A stretch of 64,000 bases of DNA from Neoceratodus forsteri (GCA_016271365.2 CM057451.1:366565501-366629500), one strand, 5' to 3'. Positions 22,601 to 33,570 are shown, numbered from the stretch's first letter. The notes: generated by a model not told the origin, from the letters alone. Numbers and translations are program-made.

Positions 22601-24196
22601 TTCTAGATCGCCTGTCGGCTGGTCCCACTAGACTCTCATGGTCCACTGGGGAATCCACATGTGCAGCCTGGCCAGTGGCACTAACAATGGCTGCAGCCAT
22701 GAGTTCCAGAAGGTGAGAAACATCCTTGCTGAGACGTAACGGGTGTTGTGCACCAATTGTGCTTGGACGATCAGGTGGTCAACCCTCTCCAAAGGCAGGA
22801 AAGCTGAACCCTGGCCGTATCCAGAACTGCCCCTATGTACTGCAGTCATTGGCAGGGTGTGCAGACTTCAGTCTGCTGACTGTCATTTCCAGAGCATCGA
22901 ATATCTGTCTGGTTTGTGCTAAAGTCTGCATCAGTTGGTCCCTAGAGTGGGTTTTTAATAGCTAGTCATCCAGGTAAGGAAAAACACATAGGCCTTCCCT
23001 GCAAAGTGCTGCTGCCACCACTGTCAAGGATTTGGTAAAGACTCTTGGTGCAGAGGATAAGCCAAAGGGCAACACTCTGAACTGATAATGCTCCCCCCGA
23101 AACAGGAACCTCAGGTATTTTCTGTGAGGTCTCTGGATCTTGATATGGAGGTACGCATCATTCATATTAAGGGAGCAAATCCAATCCCCTGTTTGCAATA
23201 GGGGAAAGAGACCCTGTAGAGTGACCATTCAGAACTTACTGTATTCTATAAAAAAGTTCAGATCTCGAAGAACTAGAACAGGCTTCAGATTCCCTGTCCA
23301 CTTTGGGATGAGGAAGTATCTGGAGTAAAATCTGCATTCTTCTGTTCAAAAGGTACAGGCTCTATGACAGACGGGTCTTATGCATACAAAAACCAACTTC
23401 TGACAATATATGCTGCAAGGGAAAACACTAGTACTCACAAACAAAGGTCGGGTACAACAGCGACCTGACCACAACTACTGCACCCTATTACAAATAATGG
23501 GACTTCTTATTTTTCCTGGGGCCTCTTGCACTAACATGGGCTTCACCCCCCACGCACCCGGACTTAAATAATCAACTCTGGGGGGTCGTGGACTTCGGGG
23601 ATGGGGAGAAAATCATGAGGGGGGAAATCACTTTTTTAACAAAATAAAAACAAACAAAACGTGGTAGCAGGAGAAGACCTGGCAGGAACTGAATCATGGT
23701 CCCAAGCCTCCAGCTTCACCGTGTACTGCAGCCCTAGCTACTCCACCATGGAAGTAGCTTGGCCAGCACCTGGCAACTCGATCCTTCTAGAGGATATCTG
23801 CAGAGCAACAGGGTAGCGGTAATGCCCTACTGCTATTCTCACCGTCACTAAATCCTTTCACACTTTACACAGCGCATTTCTTACAGTGCTCTTCCTGGTG
23901 CGTTGTTTTGACCGGTACTTTCTATGACAGGTTTGTGAAGCAAAATCTGTACTTCCTCTAGCAACATGGACATATGCCATAGTAGGTACACTGTCACTAT
24001 TGGTGGATGATCTGGAGGACTGTCCAGAAGCTCTAGAGCATGACCCCTTCTCTATGATCTCTAGAACCCAAGTGTCTGTAGTCACCTCACTCCACTGGTA
24101 AAAATGGGGAGATAGGCGACCACCTACAACCACCCCTGGAGCTAAAGGTGGTTGGGGGTGTATAGAGTCATGCTGAGCTGCTGGGGGTGGAGTCAC
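22601..24196 (-). pseudogene. Element G reverse transcriptase, broken and interrupted
   Basis: The ORF at 22962-23228 holds TGDWICSLNMNDAYLHIKIQ, FRVLPFGLSSAPRVF and the catalytic YLDD. The codon after YLDD is a stop (TAG) where other copies have tryptophan. The N-terminal RT piece (VGGRLSPHFYQWSEV, WVLEIIEKG) is at 23858-24196, beyond a 550-bp insertion. Non-functional. Confidence 0.85.
23371..23920. mobile_element. 550-bp insertion with 10-bp target duplication in element G RT
   Basis: Flanked by perfect direct repeats TCTATGACAG at 23361-23370 and 23921-23930. The RT reading frame resumes on either side. A tRNA-like stretch may exist on the minus strand (about 23690-23760), but no poly-A tail or clear terminal inverted repeats are visible. 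It could be a SINE, a solo LTR or a DNA transposon with 9-10 bp duplications. Class unresolved. Confidence 0.65.
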
Positions 24197-24467
24197 CGGC
24201 TCACTACCTCCAAGTGCTTTTGAGTGGGCATCTGGGGTTGTGCTGGGGACTGCAAGGTCTCTGCACTTTGCCCCATTGCTGCTGTCTGTAGGCTGGGTGC
24301 TGCCCTCCCCCAGCAGCTAGGCAAAAGCTACTACTGCTTCTATCCCTGTGCAGGGTATGGTACAGGAAGTGTACATATTTCAGAGTCTTACCAATGGACT
24401 GAAAATATTTCCAAAACTCCTACCTCATGGCCAGACAATTTCTGTCCTTTGAAAGGGGCATTAAGAA

Positions 24468-24713
24468 TTATTTGCTGCTCATCAGTTTGAAGCCTGCTAC
24501 TCTACAGAATTTGAGCCAAGAGTAGTGCCCGAGACAGATGCCAGAAGCTGTAGCCCTGACAGAGGCATCAGAAACATAATATGCTGGGCAAAGCAAATAC
24601 TTCCTCACATAAGCACCTACAATAAAAGTTCTCAACTCCTGCTTGGTAGACTCCTCAGGCAAGGCCTGTGCAGCAGCCTTAGCCTTCCTCCAGAGGGTGT
24701 TCCGATACTTCAT
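24468..24713 (-). pseudogene. Element G Gag fragment
   Basis: Carries the conserved Gag core in the form VSDASVRATASGICLGHYSW, preceded by a basic and acidic helical segment (WRKAKAAAQALPEES). It corresponds to DSSDVASRVMATS in element B. It extends a little to the right until the switch to fragment H near 24845. Confidence 0.7.
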
Positions 24714-25335
24714 AATATGGGCCTACTAATTAGCAATACGTAGGCCCAATGAAGCACAGACACATGTACGCTTGCCTAAAGTGTCTAACCTCCTGGATTC
24801 TTTATCAGGAGGGATGGAGAATAGGTGCTTCGGTGCCCTGGGCCTGTCAAGGGCAGCTGTGATCACCACTACTCGGTACGTGCTCTATAGCCTCCTTTCT
24901 CAGAAGCGCGAGCACTTCCTGCTGTATGAGCAGTGCATGCTGACCCAAATAACGGGAAAGCAGGGGAGGTCTTGACGGTGGGTGGTTGAGGAATCTATAA
25001 AGTGTCCTCTCTTGACCAGCTGAAGGACCCACCGGCCGGCAGTTATCGACTGCCATCCTGATAAGTGGTGAGCGATGCGAGCCCCGACCATTTCTGCCCG
25101 TTGATCCAGAGGAGGGGCAGGGGCCGGGAAGGAGTCATGCTGTGGCGGCATTACTCCCCGCAGGCCGGGTCGGTTTGGTATACCTCTGACCTCGGCCTGG
25201 GAAAGACTTAGGCTGGGCCTTATAGTGGAAGTTGCCCCTTTGCTGCTGGCTGGAACGTGGCTGCTGCCATTGTTGTCAGCCGCGAAAATGGTTCTGGTTC
25301 CTATGAAAGGAACCAGATTTGGGTCTGTACATGGC

Positions 25336-25977
25336 CTATACAGTCCTTACTGCCTTCCCAGCGTCCTGTAATTTGGTGATCACCTTTTCGGAGTCTTCAC
25401 CAAATAGGACTTTGCCATTACAAGGAACGTCCAGGATGTTTTTCTGGACGTCCGGGGTAAATCCGGAGACACAAAGCCATGAATGTCTCCAGAGACAGAC
25501 GCCTGAGGCTGCTCCCCTTGCTGTGGAGTCCGCCAAGTCGTAGGCGGCTCTCAAACCCTGGGTCCCCATGTCTGACCCAGTGTGGAGGGGGTTGAGAAGC
25601 TCCTCCTTCTGTTCACTATCCAGAAGTACTTTAACTAGGTATTGACCCTGTTCCCATAGGGCATTCTGAAACTGAATCATGTGTGTCAGATAGTTCATTG
25701 ACCTAATGGAGCATGTAGTAGCCGCATACATGAGCCTACCCAGTGAGTCCAATTGCTTGGACTCCTGGTCCGGAGGTTGTGTACTCAAATGTTGTGGTCG
25801 TTGAGACCTATCATGGGAGGCTGTAATGACCAGGGAATCAGCCTGGGGTTGTTGAGCTAAGTACAGGCCCTCTGCAAGGGCCCTGTACAGGCGATCAGCC
25901 TTCTTCGGCACCGCAGGGGTGGAGTGCGGTCGTTTCCACACTGCTTTGGTGACGTGCACCAAAGATGGAACCACCAC
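25336..25977 (-). CDS. Fragment H Gag, C-terminal part
   Basis: A 213-aa frame beginning VVPSLVHVTKAVWKRP, with QPPDQESKQLDSLGRLMYAA and the Gag core AYDLADSTARGAASGVCLWR followed by HSWLC. The same core is seen in the alpha and beta Gags. It ends FGEDSEKVITKLQDAGKAV, matching the FGEQ block of alpha Gag. The Met start is not necessarily real, because the frame probably continued from upstream Gag. Confidence 0.7.
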   Translation of the reverse strand: MVVPSLVHVTKAVWKRPHSTPAVPKKADRLYRALAEGLYLAQQPQADSLVITASHDRSQRPQHLSTQPPDQESKQLDSLGRLMYAATTCSIRSMNYLTHMIQFQNALWEQGQYLVKVLLDSEQKEELLNPLHTGSDMGTQGLRAAYDLADSTARGAASGVCLWRHSWLCVSGFTPDVQKNILDVPCNGKVLFGEDSEKVITKLQDAGKAVRTV

Positions 25978-26199
25978 AGGCTTAGGGTCCTTCTGCCGAA
26001 GATAACAGGCTAGGCGCTGTCATTCGGGGTCTAAGTCTTCCGTTTCTCATCACATGTTCTCCTGGATGTGCCTCATGATTTCGGAGAAAGATGGATCATC
26101 TGGAGGTGACCTGGGGAGGTCTCGTGGGTCAAGTGATGGGATGCTGATCGGAGAAGGAGACCTGGAGGTATCTGAGGTGTCAGGTCTAGAGTCGTCCCC

Positions 26200-27277
26200 C
26201 TACGGAGTGGACCGTCGACATCTGGGTCGCTTGGGACTGGGAGACCCTGAGGGAGATCTTGAAGGGGGCCTTCTCCTTTCTTTGGACCTGCCCCTAGGAG
26301 GTGGGGTAGGCTCCTTGGGGGTCGGTGGTCTTCCTACTGGTCCCTGAGGAGGAAGAGAAGTAGGCGGAGGAGATTTTACTGGGACCACGTCCCTCTTGAT
26401 TGTGTCCCACCAAAAGGTGAAGAGGTCTTTAACCTCCTGAATATTCATACTGGACGATGGTCCTGGTGTCTGGGTTGGCCCGTCGCTGGTATCGGGCGTC
26501 GGGTCCCCAGGCATCGCCGGATCAGGCGAAGGCTCCTGTGGAAGCCCGGCGTCCTCCTTGTCACCTGCCTGGTCATCAGGCAATGTCGTATCTTCCTCCA
26601 TAGACTCCTGGTGACCGGTGTCCACCGGTGACTGAGAGGCAGTCATCAGCTCCTTAGAACGTGAGGCCAGCGTGGGTGTTTGTCCGATCTGGTCTGCAAA
26701 GCTAACGGGGACAGGTCAGCAGCCTGTTTTGTGTCAGTTATCTGCTTAAGGGACATCAGGTCCTTAGTCTTCCTGGGAGGGGTCTGGGTCCCCTAGGAAG
26801 CTGGGATGCTGATCTGGCGTCGGGCTCCCCGGGTTTATCCGAGGAACAATGGGAGACTTTGGAAGAGGACTTGGACCGGTGACGGTCAGTAGACTTCATG
26901 GAAGCCCGGGAGGGTGTTGGAGAAGGGTCCGAGGTCCTTGAAGTCTTAATCGGATGTAAAGAAGCCAAAGAGCTGCCAGAAGTCCTAACCTTCACGGGAG
27001 GGGGCTGAGAGCAAGCCCTGGAGGGAGAGCGGTCTGAACGCGTAGAGCTGGAGCTAGTACGCGAGTCCGAGGCCCAGTTCGGGGATCTGGACCTGGCATT
27101 CTCCAGATGCTTATGGGTCTTAGAGGTGGACTCACCTCTGGAGGCATGGTCTTTCTCCATATTTATTAACTCATTCAGGCCTAGATACGTCTGTAGGCAG
27201 CGTCTGAAAGCATAGCCACTCAGGACAATAACGCCTGTAGACGTATTCAACTGACTTTCACTCACGCCTAGAAACAT
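26200..27277 (-). pseudogene. Fragment H Gag, middle part
   Basis: Two frames (26200-26646 and 26756-27277) rich in Ser, Pro, Arg and acidic residues. They include a GRSKERRRPPSRSPSGSPSP segment and an RDRSPSR-like SR-rich stretch. The composition suggests a disordered linker of Gag. One frameshift lies near 26.7 kb. Confidence 0.6.
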
Positions 27278-27309
27278 CTGGGGAAGTCAGCAGTTTTTAC
27301 CTAACTATT

Positions 27310-27900
27310 AAACAAACCAAATTGCTTAGAATTGATTGCATAGCACCGTTAGAAAGGTAATTTTGCTCTGAACAATTTTGCTGCAGATACTTTGTGTCTA
27401 TCATGTATACTTTAGGAGTTATTCATATTTGTTTAAGGTATGGTGTGCATGGCTAACATTTGTCTCTCAAGCCTCACATAAGCACCTTGAATAAATCTGA
27501 AAAAAAAAACTTGTTTGGTATTTCAGCTACTATAAAATAAAAACTAAATGGATTACAATTGATTGCATAGCACCATTAGAAAGGTTATTTTGGGCTGAAC
27601 AATTTTGCCACTGATACTTTATGTCTACCACAATTACTTTAGGAGTTATTTGCATTTGTTTAAGGTGCGGTGTGCATGGCTGACATTTGTCTCTCAGCCA
27701 CCTAAGCACCTTGAAAGAAATCAGAAAAAAATTAGTTGCTTGGTATTTCAGCTAGTATAAAATAAAAACTAAATTGATTACAACTGATTGCATAGCACCA
27801 TTGGAAAGGTTATTTTGGGCTGAACAATTTTGCCACTCATACTTTGTGTGTAGCACTTACAGTTCAACAGGTATTCACATTTGTTTGTGGCATGCTGATT
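27310..27900. repeat. Tandem repeat, about 226-bp period, 2.6 copies
   Basis: The marker ATTGATTGCATAGCACC (variants) recurs at 27331, 27558 and 27783, giving periods of 227 and 225 bp. Each unit is AT-rich and contains TTTAGGAGTTATT and AAGCACCTTGAA blocks. It sits inside the Gag region of fragment H and ends abruptly near 27900. It is not a CRISPR, because the units are long and diverged and have no spacers. Confidence 0.85.
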
Positions 27901-28093
27901 ATAGCTTGATTTTGCTCAGAAAGGCCCAGGATGCAGTGCTAAGAGTATACAGGGCACAAGTGGTGGAACTCTCAAAGAACTCTTGTGGTGTGAACCCTTG
28001 AAGTGCCTTCTGGTGGCGGATCCTGGTGCGACTGTTGAACCGCTGGCAAAAGGGGCAGGCCTTGGTGTCGTGTTCTGGGCCTAGGCACCGCAA
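27899..28093 (-). CDS. Fragment H Gag zinc-knuckle segment
   Basis: A 64-aa frame that opens RCLGPEHDTKACPFCQRF, matching the zinc-binding CLxCLGxxHxxxxCxxC pattern of the alpha and beta Gags, with the first Cys lying just upstream. A TPQEFFESS segment follows. It is cut from the rest of Gag by the tandem repeat. Confidence 0.7.
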   Translation of the reverse strand: MRCLGPEHDTKACPFCQRFNSRTRIRHQKALQGFTPQEFFESSTTCALYTLSTASWAFLSKIKL

Positions 28094-28435
28094 ACAGGAT
28101 GAGTGCAGATCCTTAAAAGGTATCTGTTTGCACAGACTACTTAGAAGGGTGTCCTCCTGAGGGAGGAGTAGGAGATGATGACATTTAGAGTGAAAGCTGG
28201 AAGTTCTGGTTGCTGTTCGCTGGAGCGGGACCGTGAGCCGATGCTGGCGAGTCGGCAGGAAAAGAACTGAGGACTTTGAGGGACCGCCCTTTTGTATGAT
28301 GCCTGGCGTGGGGGCAGGGGCTGCGTCGAGGCGGTCCCGCTGGATGCTACTAGCTAGAAAATTTCCGTGGGGTCCTGGCCGGCTTCAGTCCCTAATGGTG
28401 TAACCTGCTGCAGAGCTGCTTCTCGTAAGATCAGC
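28094..28435. other. Right end of fragment H, no gene
   Basis: GC-rich minus-strand leader-like sequence between the Gag start and the switch to fragment I near 28435. No terminal repeat partner was recognised. Confidence 0.4.
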
Positions 28436-28573
28436 CCCCCACAGACAAAGGCAGAAAGAAACCCCCTGCATGCCTAAGGTCACCCCACTCCTGACCAACA
28501 GAAAGGAGGGGGAGGGAGGCATAGCGGGAGGGGACCCAGAGACTGAGGCCCCAGGGGGATGGTGGGTGGGAAT

Positions 28574-28664
28574 TGTGATGAATGGTGAAGATATACAGAA
28601 AGATCAAGAATTACAGTAGATACGTAATTTTCATGTCTTATCTGTGTCAGTCTTCACCATTTAT
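28574..28664 (-). repeat. Fragment I internal complementary region
   Basis: AATTAC-N9-GTAATT at 28609-28629, flanked by inverse copies of the GAATGGTGAAG end sequence. Same architecture as the ICRs of F, J and K. Confidence 0.85.
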
Positions 28665-29532
28665 CACATGTGAGTAATACGGGCACCCCAAAGGGGCCTG
28701 AGATCCTAAAGGAACTAAGTCCCTTAGCTCCCAGTGGGGGAAGACACTAGGAGGGAGAACCTTTATGGGCCTGGCGAGGCCCGAGCCTGTGGGGAGTGAG
28801 ACAGGGACCCCCCCCCCGGAGGTGGAAGGAAGTTGCCCCGACAACTGCCACCTCACTCTATGGGAGAAAAGATGGGTTCTCCGGTCAATGGAGGAAATCA
28901 CCTTATGCCTGGCCAAGGGTGACAACCGGGAGAGGTACAGCCATGCCATCGCCTGATGCAGATCGCTGTCCCTACGACTCTGGAAGCTACCTCGTTAGTG
29001 TTGTAGGATGCCCTCGCTTGGTGCCTTGCTAGCTCAGGCCCTCAGCAGAGAGTGCAATGGCTTGTCTGGTTATCTCTAAATCAGGCAAGGAGTCTAGGAG
29101 CTGACCTAGCCTGGACCACAATACTCTATCATAGGAAGCATAGTGGGCCTGATGTGCAGCAATGGACAGTAAAATCCGTGCTGAGTAGAAGGTCCTCCTA
29201 CCCCAGAAGTCAAAATCCGCAGTGTCTTGATCTGGGGGCTGGTCACGGTGAAGGGCGCGAAGCCCATCAGGAGTGTCCAGTTGCGTCAACCCTGACTGGG
29301 GGTGAGGCATACGAACTGGAGACTCCGGGGGAGCACAGTACCTCTGGCTCAGTTCCCTGGTGGCTGGGACACTGGAGAAGGGACGTTGCCAGAAGCACAG
29401 TGACACCTCCCAGAAGGGAGCAGGCCAGGTGGACATCACGAGGGTGGCCGCATTGAATTCGCCTAGGAAGGCACGTGCCACATGCTCAGTATTGTGTTGG
29501 GAGGTAGGGGTGATGCGAAGGTCTTCCAACAT
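28647..29532 (-). pseudogene. Fragment I Gag, C-terminal part
   Basis: The 167-aa frame at 29029-29532 contains MPHPQSGLTQLDTPDGLRAL, DFDFWGRRTF and HQAHYASYDRVLWSRLGQLL. The conserved core and the LSRLSPLARH block follow at 28647-28949 in other frames. It aligns by eye with element J at 38713-39249. Confidence 0.75.
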
Positions 29533-29554
29533 CCTCGTGAGGAAGTGCTGATAG

Positions 29555-31042
29555 TCAGATCAGTGGCAGGGGATATGTGGACGGACGGTTCTTCTCCCTC
29601 AGAAGAGGGGGATGAGGAAGCAGAAGACTTCGGAGATCCAGGGGAGGCTGCTCAGGGGGAGGGTGGAACACCCGCTTGTCCATTGCCCTGACGTAAGTAG
29701 GAAAATGAGCACATGCACCCCTGATTTGCTCCCAGGTCAAAGGCCCCCTAGGGCTGGAAATTCCAGGGACAGAAGAAGATGGTGACAGAGGAATGGGGGC
29801 CAGATCCTCAAGAGATGAGGAACGTCCTCTGCCCGGGCAAGAGAGCGCACCGGATGCCCACAAAGAGGGAGGAGCTCCAGGATGCCTAATAGCCGACAGC
29901 TGGTCAACCACACTGGAACTGCCTAGACTGTGCCCTGAAGAATCCCCCCGTGAGACGACCGGGCCCTTGTGAGTCCAAAAGGATGGTCCCTGGCCTCCAA
30001 AGAGAAGGGCCCTCTTGAGGAGACAGAAGAGGAAAGATGAGGGTCTGCACTGCGGCTTCTCCTCGAGCCCGGATGGGTCCCAGAGAAGGGCCACCACACT
30101 GAACCCAGATCCCTCGGACTCCGGAAGAGTCCTCCGCCTCAAAAATACCAGCCTAGACAGCTGGCAACTCTGAGCAGTCCCCGAGGAGACCACCCAGGGT
30201 GCAGCACCCTCCCCTTCTGTGGCTGCCCTGGTCAGTCCTAAAATTGGGTGATCCAGGCACAACACAGGAGGGAGTACCCCAGGTGAGGGGGCAGAAGGTC
30301 CCCCGATTCTGGGCTGCATAGCTACGGCCGCCTGGACCACTGCCTGCTGGTCAGTGCCACTGACCCCAGATTCAGGAACCACTGCCTGCTCCTCAGAGGA
30401 AGGCTGGGTCCGGGCCACCGAAGAAACTACAGAGGTGCTAGCAGACTGCGAGGAGTCCGGTAGCAAGTCTGAATCAGACCTGGAATCCTCCTCCAAAAAG
30501 GTGGAAACCGAGGTCCGATGCCAGACCACCTGCTGGCACCTGCCCCTTCCTGGACTGACAGATGTGCCAACTTGAGGCCTGGCACCACAGTCGGCGCTGA
30601 GTCCCTCCTCGGCACTGAGAATGGCACCAGAGGAAGAAACAGCTCCAAGTACGGTGCCAAGGCTGGAATCAGCACCAGACATGGCGCTGTCCCATGCCAC
30701 GGCGCCGCAAACAGTGCCAGAGTCAGAGACGGCAGGGATGATGGGCAGCGATGATGGTGCTGAGACCCCCCCCCTAGGCGCAGCGAATGGCACCACCCAT
30801 GGCACCGTCACCTGCCACAGCACCACAAATGGAGCCATCTCCCATCTCGGCACCGCGGACGGCGCTGAGACTAGAAACAGCCACAGAAGGCACTGTAGAA
30901 CTTCCCATGGCGCCGTTCCCACTATCGATGCCGCGAACGGCACCGACAGCAGAAACAGAGGCAGACCGGCGCTGACCACGGCACCATCAGGGCTCCTGGT
31001 ATCGCTTGAGGATGAAGTTGTGAACTGGAAGATGAGAGACAA
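29555..31042 (-). CDS. Fragment I Gag, N-terminal part (495 aa)
   Basis: The longest open beta-family Gag frame in the window. It starts with a degenerate Ala/Val/Pro-rich repeat encoded by GGCACC-like units. Next come an acidic serine-rich block (EEDSRSDSDLLPDSSQS) and a middle with RTQPSSEEQAV. It ends with PLTWEQIRGACAHFPTYVRA and FHPPPEQPP. The same motifs in the same frame occur in element J (EEESGSESD; SQPPSEERPA), which argues this is real coding rather than a shadow. The plus-strand ORFs here read the repeat backwards. No zinc knuckle is present because the 5' part is lost. Confidence 0.7.
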   Translation of the reverse strand: MSLIFQFTTSSSSDTRSPDGAVVSAGLPLFLLSVPFAASIVGTAPWEVLQCLLWLFLVSAPSAVPRWEMAPFVVLWQVTVPWVVPFAAPRGGVSAPSSLPIIPAVSDSGTVCGAVAWDSAMSGADSSLGTVLGAVSSSGAILSAEEGLSADCGARPQVGTSVSPGRGRCQQVVWHRTSVSTFLEEDSRSDSDLLPDSSQSASTSVVSSVARTQPSSEEQAVVPESGVSGTDQQAVVQAAVAMQPRIGGPSAPSPGVLPPVLCLDHPILGLTRAATEGEGAAPWVVSSGTAQSCQLSRLVFLRRRTLPESEGSGFSVVALLWDPSGLEEKPQCRPSSFLFCLLKRALLFGGQGPSFWTHKGPVVSRGDSSGHSLGSSSVVDQLSAIRHPGAPPSLWASGALSCPGRGRSSSLEDLAPIPLSPSSSVPGISSPRGPLTWEQIRGACAHFPTYVRAMDKRVFHPPPEQPPLDLRSLLLPHPPLLREKNRPSTYPLPLI

Positions 31043-31090
31043 AGACTATAAAGTTGAAAATCATCAAAGTTTTAGTGCTTGAAAACTCTT

Positions 31091-31904
31091 TAATCCTTTC
31101 ATGCTGTATGAGTTGTGAAGGATGAGAACTGTCCCTTCCAGGTAGAAAGATCTGACGGCAGATGGAGTGAAGCCGGAGGACGACACCCTAGGTGGTGAAA
31201 GGAGTATAGCCTGAAGATGTCCGGTGAGCTGAACTATGCCCAGCAACTGCCACAGTGTGGATAGTGAACTGAATCCCATTTGGTAGAAGGACATCTATCC
31301 AGTAGCAATAAAACAATTGGGTATTCAGCAGAGTTAAAGTAAACAAGCAAGTGACAAGCTACACCCTCAGACCAGTTACAATAGCCAGTTAAAAGTACAG
31401 TACTTACATAGAAATAAACTTATTCAAAAGACCAAGGCATGGGACACAGCCAGTGTAATGCACTGCTTGTGACAGCATAATCATTTCTACAGAGTGTGCT
31501 TTGCATTTTATCTCATCAGTATGTACACTACCAGTTGCTAAGTTTGCTGGACATTTTATGATGTCTGTTTTCACAGCTCCATAATGTCAACAAAGCTCAA
31601 CTACTACTACTGTCTGTGGATCAGTGACTTCTGGAATCAGGTGAAGTCAGGGAGCATGGAACTGTACAACATTAAATCTGTGCAATTTCATGTGAACTGA
31701 AGGTTTTGAGAAAATTAACTAACGTGAACATTATCCATTCTACATGATCTAAAAATATTTCCTATCAACTTTAATAAAAAAAATTATTATGACTCTTCCT
31801 TGCAACTCCACAGACTACCAAACCCAAGTCAAACTCAATAAACAACAGGTGTCACACAGGACTTCCTAGATGATGTCATCATTCTGGGAGGCCATTTTAT
31901 GCAT
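31091..31904. other. Unassigned AT-rich DNA
   Basis: No gene recognised. 31316-31440 repeats the right half of the dispersed repeat at 7052-7260 ('agcagagttaaagtaaacaa'). Confidence 0.5.
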
Positions 31905-31954
31905 TTATCTATTTATTTAAAAGTTTAACCAGGAAAGACATACTGAGCTGAGAA
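31905..31954 (-). repeat. SINE tail split by element B (continues at 51318)
   Basis: Sequence 'gtttaaccagg...tactgagctga' here and 'atcagcttatttccac...tcctgggag' from 51318 together match the tail block of the MIR-like SINE at 52364-52565. Elements B and K therefore landed in an older SINE copy. Confidence 0.55.
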
Positions 31955-32145
31955 GAAAAAATTACTTACCATAGTAATGTTGTTTCTTCTAATGGAGTCT
32001 TGCTGTATTCTTACTATATGCAGTTAGCCCCAGCATTTAACTGCTCCGGAGAGGAAAGGGTTAACTCTATGCGAGAGCATAGAACGCTGAGCTCGAGCTC
32101 GATTTTCAAACCTGTCTCTGTTACATCTTAAGTAACCGTCAGATT
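31955..32145 (-). repeat. Element B 3' inverted terminal repeat
   Basis: Edge site ATTACT-taccat-AGTAAT at 31961-31978. On the sense strand it reads TATGGTAAGT. The inner part is the inverse of 37078-37247, including the GAGCTCGAGCTC palindrome. Confidence 0.9.
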
Positions 32146-32393
32146 CTTGCGCGCACTAGACTAATAGCTATAGAAATTGTGCAAAATTTAAGCCATATGC
32201 AACAAATAATTGGGGTCCATAAGACTCAAGTCGAGAACCCAAGAAGAACCTTAACTAGATAGTGATAATACTAATAATAACAATAACTAGAAAAATACCA
32301 ACCTAGCCAGGCTGGGTATAAAAGGTACAACACTGTACCTGCCCACCGACATCCCAAAAACTAGGTTCTGAGAGGGGAGGCAGGGAGGGAGGT

Positions 32394-32483
32394 CAGAATA
32401 CAGCAAGACTCCATTAGAAGAAACAACATTACTACAGTAAGTAATTTTTTCTTCAAACAACATGAAGTGTTGCTGTATTCTGA
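32394..32483 (-). repeat. Element B internal complementary region
   Basis: ATTACT-acagta-AGTAAT at 32428-32445, followed by TTTTTTCTTCAAACAACATG, which joins the inverses of the two element ends. The spacer differs from that of the terminal copy while the arms are identical. Confidence 0.9.
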
Positions 32484-32535
32484 CGATATGCAAACTACCA
32501 AGCAGTTTCCCCCTGGTGGAGGGAATCACAGAACC

Positions 32536-33570
32536 TCACTTTGGGAACAAGCTCTGCAGTACTGCTGTCCCAAACTCAGCATTACTTCTGGTCTGAGTGT
32601 CTAGGGAGTAATGCTTGGTAAATGTGTGCACTGTTTTCCAGGTGGCTGCTTTACAAATTTCCACTAAGGGAATATCCCTAGTAGCTGCCAGGGAGGCAGC
32701 TGTACCCCTGGCCGAGGGAGCCCTCAGGCATGAGGGAGGCTCTTTCCCCAACTTTGAACAGCAGAACTTGAATACAGGAGACAATCCACCTGGCAATAGT
32801 TTTTTTACTAGCAGGTCTACCTTTTCCCACTTCTCCATAAGTGAGAAATAACTGAAGACAATCATTCCTATGGGCCTTAGTATGCTCTATATAATAGCTA
32901 AGTGCCATTTTCACATCCAGACTATGCAGTCTTCTCTTCCCAGAAGAAAAATGGTCGGTGAAAAACACAGGCAGAGACATGGATTGGTTCAGATGAAAAT
33001 CCGAAACCACTTTAGGAAGAAATGTTCTATTTGTCCTGAGGACCACCTTAGTCCTATGGAAGGAAATGAAGTCAGGTTCCACTGAGAGGGCCTGCAATTC
33101 ACTAGTTCTCTTGGCAGAAGTGATAGCTACCAGGAACACAGTCCTCCAAGTCAAGTACTTGAGCTCAGCTGAGGATAGGGGTTCAAAGTGGGGGCTGCAT
33201 AAGCTGTGCAATACAGATATTCAAGTCCCAAGCAGGAGTAGACTCCCCTGAAAGGAGGATTGATATGAACCAGACCTTTGAAAAACTTACTGAAAACAGG
33301 ATGAGATGCAAGGGAAGATCCCTTCCCTGCAGAAAGAAAGGCAGAGACTGCTGCCAGATGAACTTTAAGGGTAGCAGGCCTGAGGCCTAAACCATTAAGA
33401 TGAACCAGATAATACAGGGCTGCGGCAATGCCCGCAGAATGTGGCTGTATGTCTCTCTGGGAACACCAAATACTGAATCTTTTCCATTTAGAATTGTTAA
33501 GTTTTTCTGGTGGAAGGTTTCCTGGAAACCTTAAGGATGTCCATTATCCCTTGAGAGAGATGCAGGCCTA
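32536..33570 (-). pseudogene. Element B tyrosine recombinase, broken
   Basis: ORFs at 32678-33211 and 32536-32865 overlap in different frames. The first carries SAKRTSELQALSVE (catalytic Arg is in the RTSEL block) and FLPKVVSDFHLNQS. The second carries SARGTAASLAATRD and TFTKHYSLD with the nucleophile Tyr. The usual His of HSTRG reads P-S-A-R here, so the His-x-x-Arg histidine is lost as well as the frame. Confidence 0.88.

Larger units (their letters stand above)
16487..24845 (-). mobile_element. DIRS-like retrotransposon G (gamma family), interrupted, 5' part lost
   Basis: A 3' end at about 16487 is followed by an ICR, a decayed YR, then RNase H, RT and Gag remnants on the minus strand. 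Element F (18262-21960) lies between YR and RNase H, and a 550-bp insertion (23371-23920) lies in RT. The sequence switches to a different DIRS fragment (H) near 24845. No inverted partner of the 3' end was found, so the 5' terminal repeat is deleted or outside the window. Confidence 0.8.
24846..28435 (-). mobile_element. DIRS-like fragment H (gamma-like), RT start and Gag only
   Basis: On the minus strand it holds the start of RT (GARIAHHLSGWQSITAGRWVL and IQQEVLALLRKEAIEHVP, 24847-25151) and a long Gag region (25336-28093). It abuts element G at its left and Gag-only fragment I at its right, so both ends look recombined or deleted. No terminal repeat was identified. A tandem repeat array splits its Gag. 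Confidence 0.75.
28436..31090 (-). mobile_element. Gag-only DIRS-like fragment I (beta family), both ends lost
   Basis: Closely parallels element J: the same 'gactgaggccccaggggga' run-up, an ICR at 28574-28664 and a Gag region. The 3' and 5' terminal repeats are missing. No pol or YR sequence is present between its borders. Confidence 0.8.

Noticed and set aside
27310..27900. CRISPR-like repeat array
   Set aside because: Units of about 226 bp are contiguous and diverged, with no spacers, and the window is vertebrate DNA.
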